Origin: Neoarius graeffei
Lineage: Eukaryota > Chordata > Actinopteri > Siluriformes > Ariidae
NCBI RefSeq assembly: GCF_027579695.1
Contig: NC_083577.1
Coordinates: 57,735,783-57,799,782, forward strand
DNA: 64,000 nucleotides
Reading direction: 5' to 3'
Below the pieces are notes generated by a model. That model was not told the DNA's origin. It was given only the letters and a program-made list of their open reading frames with translations, and did not search any database. Shown in pieces: positions 50,751 through 60,600 of the stretch. The position numbers and the translations under genes are program-made. Each line of letters opens with the position of its first letter. Positions within the stretch are counted from its first letter, which is position 1.

Positions 50751-51065
50751 TTATCCCGGTGTGAACTCCCTAAGGCGCGTACCCTTGTTGTACAGGCGGG
50801 CTTGCTGTTCTTGGGCCTGCCGCAAATTCTCCTGGGTTAGGTGGGTGAGCGTGTGGAGTTTTGCGTGCAGGTCCATAACGTATTGAATCTCGTTTTTACT
50901 TTGTGAAGGTCCCTCCTCCCAATTTTCCCGCAGCACATCTAGAATGCCACGCGGCTTACGCCCACATAATAGTTCGAACAGGGAGAACCCCGTGGAGGCT
51001 TGGGGGACCTCTTGCACTGAAAACAACAAGGGCTCGAGCCACTTATCCCATATGTGCATCCTCAC
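50751..51065 (-). pseudogene. Gypsy integrase, C-terminal part
   Basis: DKWLEPLLFSVQEVPQASTG and FSLFELLCGRKPRG are typical of the end of the Gypsy integrase core. It is out of frame with the preceding integrase piece, broken near 51065-51080, and lies directly upstream of the reverse transcriptase frame. Confidence 0.87.
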
Positions 51066-51076
51066 TTATGAATTTT

Positions 51077-51700
51077 TTAATGATATTTGAGGGTGCGATT
51101 GAACCGTTCCACTAAACCGTCCGTTTGTGGGTGATACATGCTGGTGCGGATCGGCTTAATCCCCAATAACCCATACAGTTCGCGCAGTGTCCGTAACATA
51201 AACGTGGTGCCTTGATCAGTCAGAATCTCTTTCGGGATTCCAACTCGGGAGATAATGCGGAAGAGCGCCTCCGCAATACTGTGTGCTGAGATATTGCGCA
51301 GGGGCACTGCTTCCGGGTATCGCGTTGCATAGTCCACCAGAACTAATATAAAGCGGTACCCTCATGCTGACCGATCTAATGGCCCGACGAGATCCATCCC
51401 AATTCTTTCGAACGGGGTCTCGATTAATGGTAGAGGGCGCAAAGGCGCTTTTGGAATGGCCGCTGGATTTACTAACTGGCATTCGCGGCACGCCATACAC
51501 CACCTACGGACATCGCCGTGAATCCCCGGCCAATAGAATCGGGCCATTATTTGGGCTAGTGTCTTATCCTGCCCTAAGTGTCCAGCCATGGGATTAAAGT
51601 GAGCCGCCTGGAATACCAATTCCCGGCGGCTCTTCGGAATTAAAAGTTGCGTGACTCGATCTTTAGTTTGAGTGTCCTGCATCACTCGGTATAACCTATC
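51077..51700 (-). pseudogene. Gypsy integrase, zinc-binding and core domains
   Basis: The zinc-binding region is readable in the frame of 51362-52387 (HFNPMAGHLGQDKTLAQI then CMACRECQLVN, an HHCC arrangement), followed by GMDLVGPLD. The core continues at 51337-51077 with MDYATRYPEAVPLRN, LTDQGTTF and YHPQTDGLVERFNRTLKYH, giving the D,D,E catalytic triad. The frame shifts near 51350 and again at 51077, so no complete integrase can be made. Confidence 0.9.
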
Positions 51701-51899
51701 CTTCATAACCGCGAAGTAGGGGAAGGACGGGATGGCGTTCAGCTGGAGTGTTTGACCATCGATTACTCTCACTTGGTCAAACGCATGCCTCAGAGTCTCG
51801 TCTTGCGACTGCTCTAATGGGAAATCTGCGAGGGATTCCCCAACAGAGAGAGGAGGGGTCGGCGGCTCCTCACTCTGACGCGGAGATGATGTAGATGGC

Positions 51900-52300
51900 T
51901 CTGTGACAGCTGCTCCCGCCAAAGCAACACTGGGACCTCCCCCTGTTAAATGGCAGGACCCACTCTTTACTAAGTGTGTCATTAAGTCCCGAAATCCCGG
52001 CCAATCAGTCCCCAAAATTAAAGAGTGGGTAAGGCGAGGATTAACCGCCGCCTTCAATATAAATTTTTCCCCTTGGAAAATAATGTGGACCAACACCAAA
52101 GGGTAGCTGTGAACGTCCCCATGCACACACAACACCTCCACCCCCTGTGCTCCCCCCAATGCCTTGTTTTGCACAAGGCTTTGGTGAATTGAGGTCTGAT
52201 TGCAGCCTGAATCCAACCAGAATCCACCAACGCCTGATATGTATCCCCTTGGATACTCACCGGTATGCGATACACTCTGGCCCGATTGAGGGCGGCTCCT
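51900..52300 (-). pseudogene. Gypsy protease region
   Basis: LDSGCNQTSIHQSLVQ carries the Asp-Ser-Gly active site of retroelement aspartic proteases, and LTHSLILGTDWPGF the second conserved segment. The upstream frame reads QALVDSG and then runs out of phase: an apparent 11-base duplication near 52213-52234 repeats the GGATTC stretch at the active site. Confidence 0.8.
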
Positions 52301-52339
52301 GGCGCGTCGGGGATCTGAACCATCGCGCCCACCTCCATT

Positions 52340-53321
52340 GCCGTGCACTGCTGTTGGAGGTGGCCCGGTTCCCCGCAGCGCCAGCAAACCGGCCCGGGCT
52401 TCCTCTCTGCACCGGTGTTCTGGGGCTCACTCACCTGAGGGGGGGGAGAGACAGACACAGAAGGGAGAAACGGGAGGGCACCACAGGTGCGGCGGGCCGC
52501 CTGGGGTGGTGCCGGCCCCCGCCTCCGTGGTGGGGGAATGGGGTGAGGACGGGACACAGGAGGAGGGGGAGAGAGAGAGAGAGAGAGAGAGAAGAGGAGA
52601 GAAGAGAAGAGGCTGTCTGCTGTTCTGCCGCCGGAACAGCCACCAAATGGTCCTCCACCAGCTCGATGGCCCGATCCAGCGACGCCGGGCAGTGGCACTG
52701 GACCCACTCTGCGGTTCCTGTTGGCAGGCGCGCGATGAACTGCTCCAGCGCCACCTGGTCGATGATTCCCTCGGCGTCGCAGTTGTCGGCCCTCAGCCAC
52801 CGCCAGCAGGCGTCCCGGAGTTGCTGGCCAAATGCGAACGGCCGGCCGAATTCCTCCAAGCGCAAAGTGCGGACGTGCTGGCGCTGCTGCTCCGGGGTGC
52901 ACCCCACCCGCTGGAGGACGGCCCGGCGGAGGTCCGTGTAGGCCAGCCGGCGGTCGGCGGGGAGCTGTAGCGCGGCCAGCTGCGCCTCTCCCGTTAGCAG
53001 GGGGAGGAGGCGCGCCACGCACTGCTCCATCGGCCACCCCGAGGCCTCTGCTACTTGCTCGAAGAGTGTGATAAATGCCTCGGGGTCGTCCTGCGGACCC
53101 ATCTTGGTTAGCGTGAGGGGGGACGGGCCCGCGGTGGGAGCGCTGGTGGACCCCGCCGACGCGAGGAGGTGCCGGAACGCCTCTCGATCTTCTTGCTGGG
53201 CCAGCACCAGGGCCTCGAAGCGCTGTTCTTGTTCCTTTCGGAGGGTGACTAGCGCCTGGTGCTGGCTTTGCTGGGCCGTGGCGAGGGCGTGGATCAGGTC
53301 GGTGAACGGGGAGGACTCCAT
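52340..53321 (-). pseudogene. Gypsy gag with SCAN-like segment and zinc knuckle
   Basis: Starting from MESSPFTDLIHALATAQQSQ (53321; the longer start would overlap the primer-binding site), gag has a glutamine-rich coiled region, then LRDACWRWLRADN, IIDQVALEQFIARLP and ASLDRAIELVEDHL, which follow the pattern of the SCAN domain. A GA microsatellite at 52567-52612 interrupts it and shifts the frame. The zinc knuckle CWRCGEPGHLQQQC (CX2CX4HX4C) is then read in another frame near 52400. Confidence 0.85.
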
Positions 53322-53351
53322 GGGGCTGATCGGCTGCTGCGCTCCAATTGT

Positions 53352-53369
53352 CCCAGGTTTCAGCACCAC
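53352..53369 (-). promoter_or_regulatory. Gypsy primer-binding site
   Basis: Directly after the 5' LTR the minus strand reads TGGTGCTGAAACCTGGGA. It is complementary, with about two mismatches, to the 3' end expected of tRNA-Phe. Confidence 0.6.
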
Positions 53370-53678
53370 TGTGGCAGTTCAGTATGCGTGGGTGGAGCAC
53401 AGAGGACGGCAGGACAGAGATCAGGTTCAAAAATAGGCTTTATTGCCACACTTTTCAGTGAGCAATCTGCACCAAACAGACACACACACACAACCGGCAT
53501 CTAGTTCGGGGATGATCTCCTCTGCTCTCGCTCTCCCTACCTAAATAGGGCGCGGTCACTGGGAAGACACACACAAACACAGGTTAATTGCCGTCAGGTG
53601 TAGTGATTCTGCCACTTACCTTCCCTGAGTCCGCCCTCCTGTCACAGACCGGCGCTTGACCACGCCCCCGCTGCCACA
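53370..53678 (-). repeat. Gypsy 5' LTR
   Basis: 309 bases, nearly identical to the LTR at 48716-49028 apart from about seven substitutions and a shorter CA run. Confidence 0.93.
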
Positions 53679-53683
53679 TATGG

Positions 53684-54583
53684 ATGTGGTAGTTAATAGT
53701 TTCAACCATTACTTTGTAAACGGAGCGGCACGGTGGTGTAGTGGTTAGCACTGTCGCCTCACAGCAGGAAGGTCCGGGTTCGAGCCCCGTGGCTGGCGAG
53801 GGCCTTTCTGTGCGGAGTTTGCATGTTCTCCCCGTGTCCGTGTGGGTTTCCTCCGGGTGCTCCGGTTTCCCCCACAGTCCAAAGACATGCAGGTTAGGTT
53901 AACTGGTGACTCTAAATTGACCGTAGGTGTGAATGTGAGTGTGAATGGTTGTCTGTGTCTATGTGTCAGCCCTGTGATGACCTGGCGACTTGTCCAGGGT
54001 GTACCCCGCCTTTCGCCCGTAGTCAGCTGGGATAGGCTCCAGCTTGCCTGCGACCCTGTAGAAGGATAAAGCGGCTAGAGATAATGAGATGAGACTTTGT
54101 AAACGTAGGACCAATCTTAGCAGAACAAATCCCGGATCCAGGAACATCTGCTGAAAATCTGGGCAATTTGATAGATAATAATTATTTTTCAATGTTCCTT
54201 ACAGCAGTGGAAGAAAAAGAAATTGTTGATATTGTTGGGAAATGTATGAACAAAAAATCTACCGACTGTGATGACATTGACATGATGATATTGAAAAATG
54301 TTATTGATGGAATATCCAAACCATTCACATATATACTGTATGTAATTTGTCATTTCTAACTGGTACATTTCCAAACAGAATGAAAGCAGCAAAAGTCATT
54401 CCTCTGTACAAAACTGGGAGCAAACACCACTTCACAAACTACAGACCTGTCTCACTACTTCCGCAATTCTCCAAAATTCTCGAAAGACTTTTCAATAACC
54501 GATTGGATAAATTTATTGACAAACATAATCTACTTAGTGACAGTCAATATGGATTTAGAGCACATCAACATCACTGGCTTTAA
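53684..54583 (+). pseudogene. LINE ORF2, start of reverse transcriptase
   Basis: After the LTR element and across the SINE, the LINE frame continues with NSFNHYFVN, then VGPILAEQIPDPGTSAENLG, FLTGTFPNRMKAAKVIPLYK, NYRPVSLLPQFSKILERLF and LLSDSQYGFRAHQHH before TAA at 54581-54583. A short frame change near 54358 separates the first and second pieces. These are the early fingers motifs of LINE reverse transcriptases. Confidence 0.85.
53723..54093 (+). repeat. tRNA-like SINE (12) inside the LINE
   Basis: Full-length copy with a 12-bp duplication ACTTTGTAAACG at 53711-53722 and 54094-54105. Close to the family consensus, so among the youngest copies. Confidence 0.95.
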
Positions 54584-55746
54584 TAGAATTAGTTGAAGAA
54601 CTCACCAATTCCATAGAGCAGAAAAAACATGCAGTTGGAATATTCATTGATTTAAAGAAAGCATTTGATACAATAAATCATGACATATTAATAAAAAAAA
54701 CTGGAATGATATGGCATCAGGGGTAAAGTTTTAAACTGTGTTAAAAGCTATTTAAGTAACAGGAGACAGTTTGTGAAGCTGGGAGATTGCTCTTCCTCAT
54801 GTTTGGACATAACTTGCGGTGTTCCCCAGGGGTCAGTGTTAGGACCAAAGTTTTTTATACTATATATCAACGACATATGTAGTAATGAAGTAATAAAGTA
54901 ATGAAGCTTGTCTTGTTTGCTGACGATACAAATATCCTCTTTTCTGGTGATAATTTAAGGGAACTATTGCAGGAGATCACAACAGAAATAAGTAAATTAA
55001 TAACATGGTTCAACAGTAACAAATTATCATTAAACTTGAACAAATCCAAAGTAATATTATTTGGTAACACCAAAACAAACACACAAATAAATATTCAAAT
55101 AGATGGGGTTATTATAGAAAGAGTTAAGGAAATCAAATTTCTTGGAACAACTATTGATGAAAAACTCAGCTGGAAACCACATATAAAAAACATACAATCC
55201 AAAGTATCAAGAAGTTTTGCAATATTAAACCAAGTTAAACAGTTTCTAGATCACAATTCACTCCAGATTCTTTACTGTTCCCTGGTTTCACCTTATTTAA
55301 GTTACTGTGCAGAGGTATGGGGCAATAATTACAAAAATGCAATACATTCATTATTCATTCTCCAAAAAAGAGCAATAAGGATTATACACAAGGCTGGTTA
55401 TCGGGATCATACAAATACATTATTCTTACAGTCAGAAATACTGAAATTTGCAGATCTGGTGGACTATCAAACAGCACAAATCTTATTCAAAGCAAACAAT
55501 AATCAACTACCACATAATATTCAAAAACTGTTCACTGAAAGAGATGGGAGTTATAATTTAAGGGGTTTATTTAAATTTAAAAATTATAGGGTGCGCACAA
55601 CCAAGAAAAGTTTTTGTATTTCTGTTTGTGGGGTAAAGCGGTGGAACAGTTTAAATGAGGACCTCAAGGGATGTCCAGACATGAAGCGGTTTAAAAAGAT
55701 GTACAAAAATTTGATTTTCATAAGGTATAAGGATGAAGGGGATTAA
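54584..55746 (+). pseudogene. LINE ORF2, catalytic and C-terminal part
   Basis: FIDLKKAFDTINHDIL near 54645 gives the first catalytic Asp. After frame breaks, LVLFADDTNILFSG (54904 onward) contains the FADD catalytic pair. The frame then stays open to the natural stop at 55744-55746, with KLSWKPHIKNIQSKVSRSFA, LPYLSYCAEVWGNNYKN-like sequence at 55280-55340 and WNSLNEDLKGCPDMKRFKKM at the end. Confidence 0.87.
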
Positions 55747-55953
55747 TCATAACTGGCTGTTTATTGTGTAAATTTTCTTTTTTTCTTTTTTGAGTCTTCA
55801 TCTATTTGTTTTGTTTTTATTTTGTTCTCCATTGTGAGTGTGGTATTTGTAGTAAACTTGTGTGTAGACAGATGGATATACACATATAATTAATTATATG
55901 ATATAGTCATAGAGAATTGATATCTGAATAGTTGAAGTAATAAGTAATATACA

Positions 55954-55956
<3 letters not shown>

Positions 55957-56043
<87 letters not shown>

Positions 56044-56113
56044 ATATATACAAATTCTGTAAAGCTGCTTTGCGACAATGTTTATTGTTAAAAGCGCTGT
56101 ACAAATAAACTTG

Positions 56114-56172
<59 letters not shown>
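55957..56172. repeat. AT arrays flanking an L2-like LINE tail
   Basis: AT run (55957-56007), TG run, GTAT units, then AAAGCTGCTTTGCGACAATG and AAAAGCGCTGTACAAATAAA (56061-56113), then a second AT run (56117-56170). The tail is separate from the 3' UTR of the host LINE, which resumes at about 56173. Confidence 0.8.
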
Positions 56173-56173
<1 letters not shown>

Positions 56174-56470
56174 AAGCTCGATAATCAATTTATATTGACT
56201 AAAGTAGAGGGGTGGGATTAAATAAGTTTTTACTTCAGCCCACTCCTTTTCGGACATGTAAACTCAAAACTGCTTAGTGCGTCCTTGTTTGTATTTTTGT
56301 CTTGTTTTCTTTTTTTGATTTTGATATATTATTATTACCTATATTATTTAAGGTTTATTTTCTAATTTAGTGGCTTTTTACGTGTTTTTGTTGCAAATGC
56401 TGTTTTGTTTTTATCTGCTTATTTATTCATTGTTTGTTTACATGTTTGAAATAAACTATCATCATCACCA

Positions 56471-58361
56471 AATCCATTTACTTCCTATATACAGGACACA
56501 GCAATTAGATTGTGTCTTATTAGCCAAGAATTGTGGATGTTTGTGTGGAGAGTGGCTCATTGTAGATGGCAAGTCTCTGTACTCTTCATTTATCTTGAGC
56601 TTCATCTCTGTTGGGGCCACTTGAAGAGCTCTCTTCCTGTACCTGATCACAGGCTTGTTCTGCTCTCAGGACTTGGATTGTCGAGATTGGCAATTAGCAA
56701 AGCAGCAGTGCTTCAGATTACCCTATATTGAGTGGGCATGCTCATCTACTAGAGCTTATTTTCAAAGACGTTTTATTTCATTGATCAGCACAGCAATATT
56801 CTGCCATTCTCAGTACAGATATTTTAAGGATGAAAAACACTGGTAAAACAATACATTCTTCAATTATGGCTATAGCTACGGTCCAAATACAGAACTTATA
56901 TATTCTGACAACACCAAGTTCCTTTAGCATAGTGAATACCCTCATTTGAATGCAATAGTCTTCTTGAACAAATGCATCTAAAGCTTCCGTAACATATTTC
57001 ATATCTCAGTCCTGACATAAATATCTGACCTAAACACAATCTCTCGATTAGTTATGGCTTGGCTAAATCTCAGCATAATCATCCTGAATATTTATTTTAA
57101 TTGAAGAGACAGAATGACAAGTTCAGTCCCCAGAATATAAAATGTCACAGTATAATCGTATACAGTTAGTGATTGGTCCTGACACCTGGTCAGAGATTTC
57201 ACTAACAGATGATGTGTGATGTTCTCATTCCCATCATATCCAGCACTGACCCCAACAGCTGGGTGAAAATAATACAGTTTCTGGCATTAGTCTCCCATCA
57301 AAAATATTTAAAGTTGTAGTTCTCCAAAATCATGTACAATTTCACACCAGAGCACATACTGCACAATCTTTGCATTCTTGGGCTGAATGTAGGGTCATTC
57401 CTCTCCACATTTATCTGGTGTATCTAACTCTGCATTAAATCATGCTGTCTGCAGTGGGTGTGTGGGGTCTGTTAAAACTGACCTTTGCTCATTTGAGTTG
57501 GTGCTAACAGGAAATGCATAACAACTTTGCTATTTCAGGTCAAATATACTGTCATTTCTAAGAATAGAGCAAATTTTAAAAAGCTTCTCAATGTTAGTGG
57601 CTTGGCGAAAGTAGGGTTGTCCTGCTGAATTTGAATGGAATGACACTATGCCTTATGGGATTATCAGTGCTCTCAGTGTTTTCCCAAAATTGGTCAAAAG
57701 CCTATCCTTGGTTTCCTATACACTCAAAGCACTTCTGCCATCCACATGTGTCATTAGTTGTCCTTAAGTTATTCATTCACAACATAGCATCCAGGCAACA
57801 AAGCATATATGCCAATAGAACTTAGCAATTTATTAAGCATTGAAAACACTTACATTCTTATTCAAAAAGTCAATAATGCAAGAAAAAAAAAACAGTGAAC
57901 ACTTTGGTAGAAACAGTTTGCACAAATTTCTTACAGAACTGTAAAATCTGTAGATTACAAGACCATAGACAAAATATATTAAAGTAAAACTTCTATTTGA
58001 ACAAGGCTGCTACTCAAACATTCACATATTTATAGCCACATTAACACAAAACTGGCCTTCATTTGAAATGGGACAGGCAGTTCTTTCAACAAAACCAGTG
58101 GTATGTGCTTATGCTTCTGTTCCTGATCACAAACCACCAAACAGGAAATGTTTGACGTGGTTTACAAAAAGTAGGAAAAATATACCTCTTAGACTTGGAT
58201 ACATTTAAGTGGCTTCCTTCATTGCATTCCCTCCGTGAGAGCTCTTTGAAAGTCCAGGTGGGACAGCACTCTGGCTGAATTCATTAACGCCTCACTCTTT
58301 GCATCACGCACAAACTCGGATAAGATGGTTTGCTTTTGCAGAAAAGTCGTTGTTCTCCAAG
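56471..58361. other. Sequence downstream of vgll2
   Basis: No second gene is recognised. TTTATT at 57828-57833 is a second possible minus-strand poly(A) signal, so part of this stretch may be vgll2 3' UTR. Confidence 0.4.
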
Positions 58362-58367
58362 TTTATT
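58362..58367 (-). promoter_or_regulatory. Candidate poly(A) signal of vgll2
   Basis: AATAAA on the minus strand about 170 bases after the vgll2 stop codon. Confidence 0.4.
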
Positions 58368-58534
58368 GTTATGCTTGTCTAATGGAGGGAGTCAAAGTTT
58401 CCTTTCCTGAGTTGCCTGAAATCTGAAAGCTTTCCAGGGAGAGATTCCACAGTGAGACTCTGGCCCATCTCACATTGCTCATGTCAGCGCTGCTCTACTC
58501 CAAGGTTGTGTGTCACTGGCAGGTTTTCTCTGTT

Positions 58535-60278
58535 TCAGAACCAGACACTGGCTTTTGCTTTGTCCTGTTCCAGTGCTGTGTGGAAGAAAAAAAAATCCAA
58601 TTTAATACAGAAACATATACTCCAGATTATTGCATATTAATGTAGAGTACTATATATGGGACACTTTGTTGTTAACAGATAGAACTGGACCACAGTTACA
58701 GAGCATATAAATTGGATTATTAGCCTAAACTTGTATTATATTTTATTTTTTCCTACCTGTGTCATAGATATCTACAGAGCCATGGAAGGATGCTGGCCAG
58801 CCAGATGCAGCAGGCTCCAGCTCAGTCTTGATTCCCTCTGTATTAGAAGAAGGACTACTTGATGCTCTCATGCCTGGCAACAGAAGGGCACTGAAGCGAT
58901 GGTCCAGAGCACTGCTGTGGCTATGATGGAGCATGGGATGGGCATGAGGGTGGGGATGATGGTGGCGTGGGTGCACATGAGGGTACATGTCATGGACATG
59001 GTGTCCGGCGCTGCTTTGGCCACCCAGGCTATAAGGCCACGAGTCAGTGAGGGCCGAGTGAGGGGGCAGGCCAGGCTGGGTTAGGCTATGGCCACTCCAA
59101 ATGCCAGTGTCTGCTGTGTGGAAGGCAGCAGCTGCAGGGAAATCACTATGAACGGAGGGGATACATGGGTTGGTCTGAGATGGGTAACTACTGTTCCATA
59201 ACGAAGAGGACAAAGAGCCACTCTGGCCCTCGCAGAGAGAACTGCCATCTGAAATCATCAGTATAATTCTGATTTACAAGTCATGTATTAATACAATCTA
59301 TCTATATCTAATGTTAGGATGTCCATGAAATCTGATGACATAACTGTCATCCTGGCTCAACTTACCTTTCCATAGTCCTCCAGTTGGGAGCCTAATGCTC
59401 TTGGTGTCGTTACTGAAGGCACTAGGTTGGCTGAGGGCACGGGAGAAGTGCTCATCCACCACATCACCAATGTCCCCACGGAAATATGTGAAGAGCACAC
59501 ACCTGGAGCTCAGGTACTCAGTCTCAGCTGGCTGCGAATCTTTAGCTCTCACCTCCTCCTCGCTATGCTGCTCGTCATCATCTCTTTGCAACTCAGCCTC
59601 AGGTCTGGGTTTCTCAGCCTGTTTACTCTGAACACAGTGTGCAGGCAAGTCAGCAAAGTCCTGCATCCTGCTGTATGCACTGAACTTTTTCTGTAGATCA
59701 ACACAAAACAGAGATTATCGAAGAAGTTAATAAGTTCAGTTCCTGGTCCTGCACTATCTGAGGATTTTCCTTGAATAACTACGCAATAATTCTTGGGGTG
59801 TTGCAGAACCATGAGCTCAAGGTCTTTGTTTGAATTTTTAAGTTGATATATATAGAGAGACATGATCAGTCTGTAAAACTATTCAATTTGCTTTACAACT
59901 GATAAATAAATGGCAACTATCTTTGATTTACTTCTTCATGAAATGCCACTGATGTGATGTGATGTTATGTTAATCAACAATTTCCATCACAAATATCTAA
60001 AACTTTAAATTTAGCTGTCACTAAAGTGGTATTATGCACCACTACATAATATAATAGTGACAGCTAAAAAGCAGGTTAGAGAAGGGTGTCTCAGTAAAAG
60101 TAGACAGAAAAAAACAAACAAAACCAACTTAATATGCAGTTAGGAACGCAGAAATAAGGAACCCTACCTGATGCTGCTGGTGATGGTGATAGTATGCCGC
60201 TTTATAGGCTGCTGCTGCAGTCGCTGGCAAATAATGATGAGCTCCATAATTCTGATACATAACATCCAAGCAGCTCAT
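58535..60278 (-). CDS. vgll2: Vestigial-like family member 2
   Basis: VGLL2 is a nuclear co-factor that binds TEAD transcription factors through its Tondu motif; in vertebrates it is linked to skeletal muscle and craniofacial development. Four coding exons on the minus strand, 60278-60168, 59690-59366, 59248-58757 and 58575-58535, have GT-AG borders and join in phase to give 322 residues. Exon 1 starts MSCLDVMYQNYGAHHYLP and has Ala and His-Gln runs. Exon 2 carries an acidic stretch and the Tondu motif (YLSSRCVLFTYFRGDIGDVV). Exon 3 is rich in Ser and Pro with a His tract (HVHPRHHHPHPHAHP). The last 13 codons (ALEQDKAKASVWF, then TGA) lie on a short fourth exon. No break is seen. Which of the two fish paralogues, if both exist, cannot be told. 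Confidence 0.95.
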
Positions 60279-60339
60279 GGCAGAAGGCTGTCAGTAGACT
60301 AATCTCGATAGGGTTTCAGAAAGCGGCTCCTCAATAAGG

Positions 60340-60600
60340 AATAAATGCTGGTGTCATGACTGCTCTGTTTATAAACCTGAGCGTCAACAAAAGCGCTGCA
60401 GTGTGTAAAAAGGAAAAATTTGCATACAAAAAGTCTTTCCCAACCGAGGACTCACCACCTACAGCTCTCACATCAAAATAGAGAAAACGGGTACGAGCGC
60501 TCCTACCTAAAGAGTTACCAAAAGTTGCAGCAGCTGCGCTGATTGGATGGAAGTTTAGCGCGCCCTGCTCTGATTGGAGGAAATGGCTCGAGCCGTCACA
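60340..60600 (-). promoter_or_regulatory. vgll2 core promoter
   Basis: On the minus strand two CCAAT boxes (complements of 60542-60546 and 60573-60577) and TTTATAAA at 60368-60375 precede the start codon by about 265-300 and 90 bases. The transcription start would be near 60340. The roles are inferred from spacing. Confidence 0.5.

Larger units (their letters stand above)
48716..53678 (-). mobile_element. Ty3/Gypsy LTR retrotransposon of Gmr1 type
   Basis: Two LTRs (48716-49028 and 53370-53678) begin TGTGG and end CCACA and are flanked by the 5-bp duplication TATGG (48711-48715, 53679-53683). The coding order on the minus strand is gag, protease, integrase, reverse transcriptase, RNase H. 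Integrase before reverse transcriptase is not the usual Gypsy order but is that of the Gmr1 group. The two LTRs differ at about seven positions plus a shorter CA run, so the insertion is fairly recent. Confidence 0.93.
47815..56470 (+). mobile_element. LINE retrotransposon, 5'-truncated, broken by three insertions
   Basis: The LINE encodes an apurinic-type endonuclease and a reverse transcriptase of the jockey/CR1/L2/Rex1 group; I cannot place the clade. It is cut by the Gypsy element (48716-53678), a SINE (53723-54093) and AT-rich repeat sequence in its 3' UTR. The 3' UTR ends with AAATAAACTATCATCATCACC at about 56445-56468. Its start lies inside the endonuclease domain, as expected for incomplete reverse transcription. 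Confidence 0.85.

Noticed and set aside
52147-52941. 264- and 210-residue + strand frames over the Gypsy gag
   Set aside because: They are antisense to gag/protease in GC-rich sequence, a common artefact.
58743-58757. vgll2 ending as DIYDTGRKK by read-through of exon 3
   Set aside because: A good donor (CAG-GTAGGA) and an in-phase downstream exon give a more family-like C-terminus, so the short read-through end is less likely.
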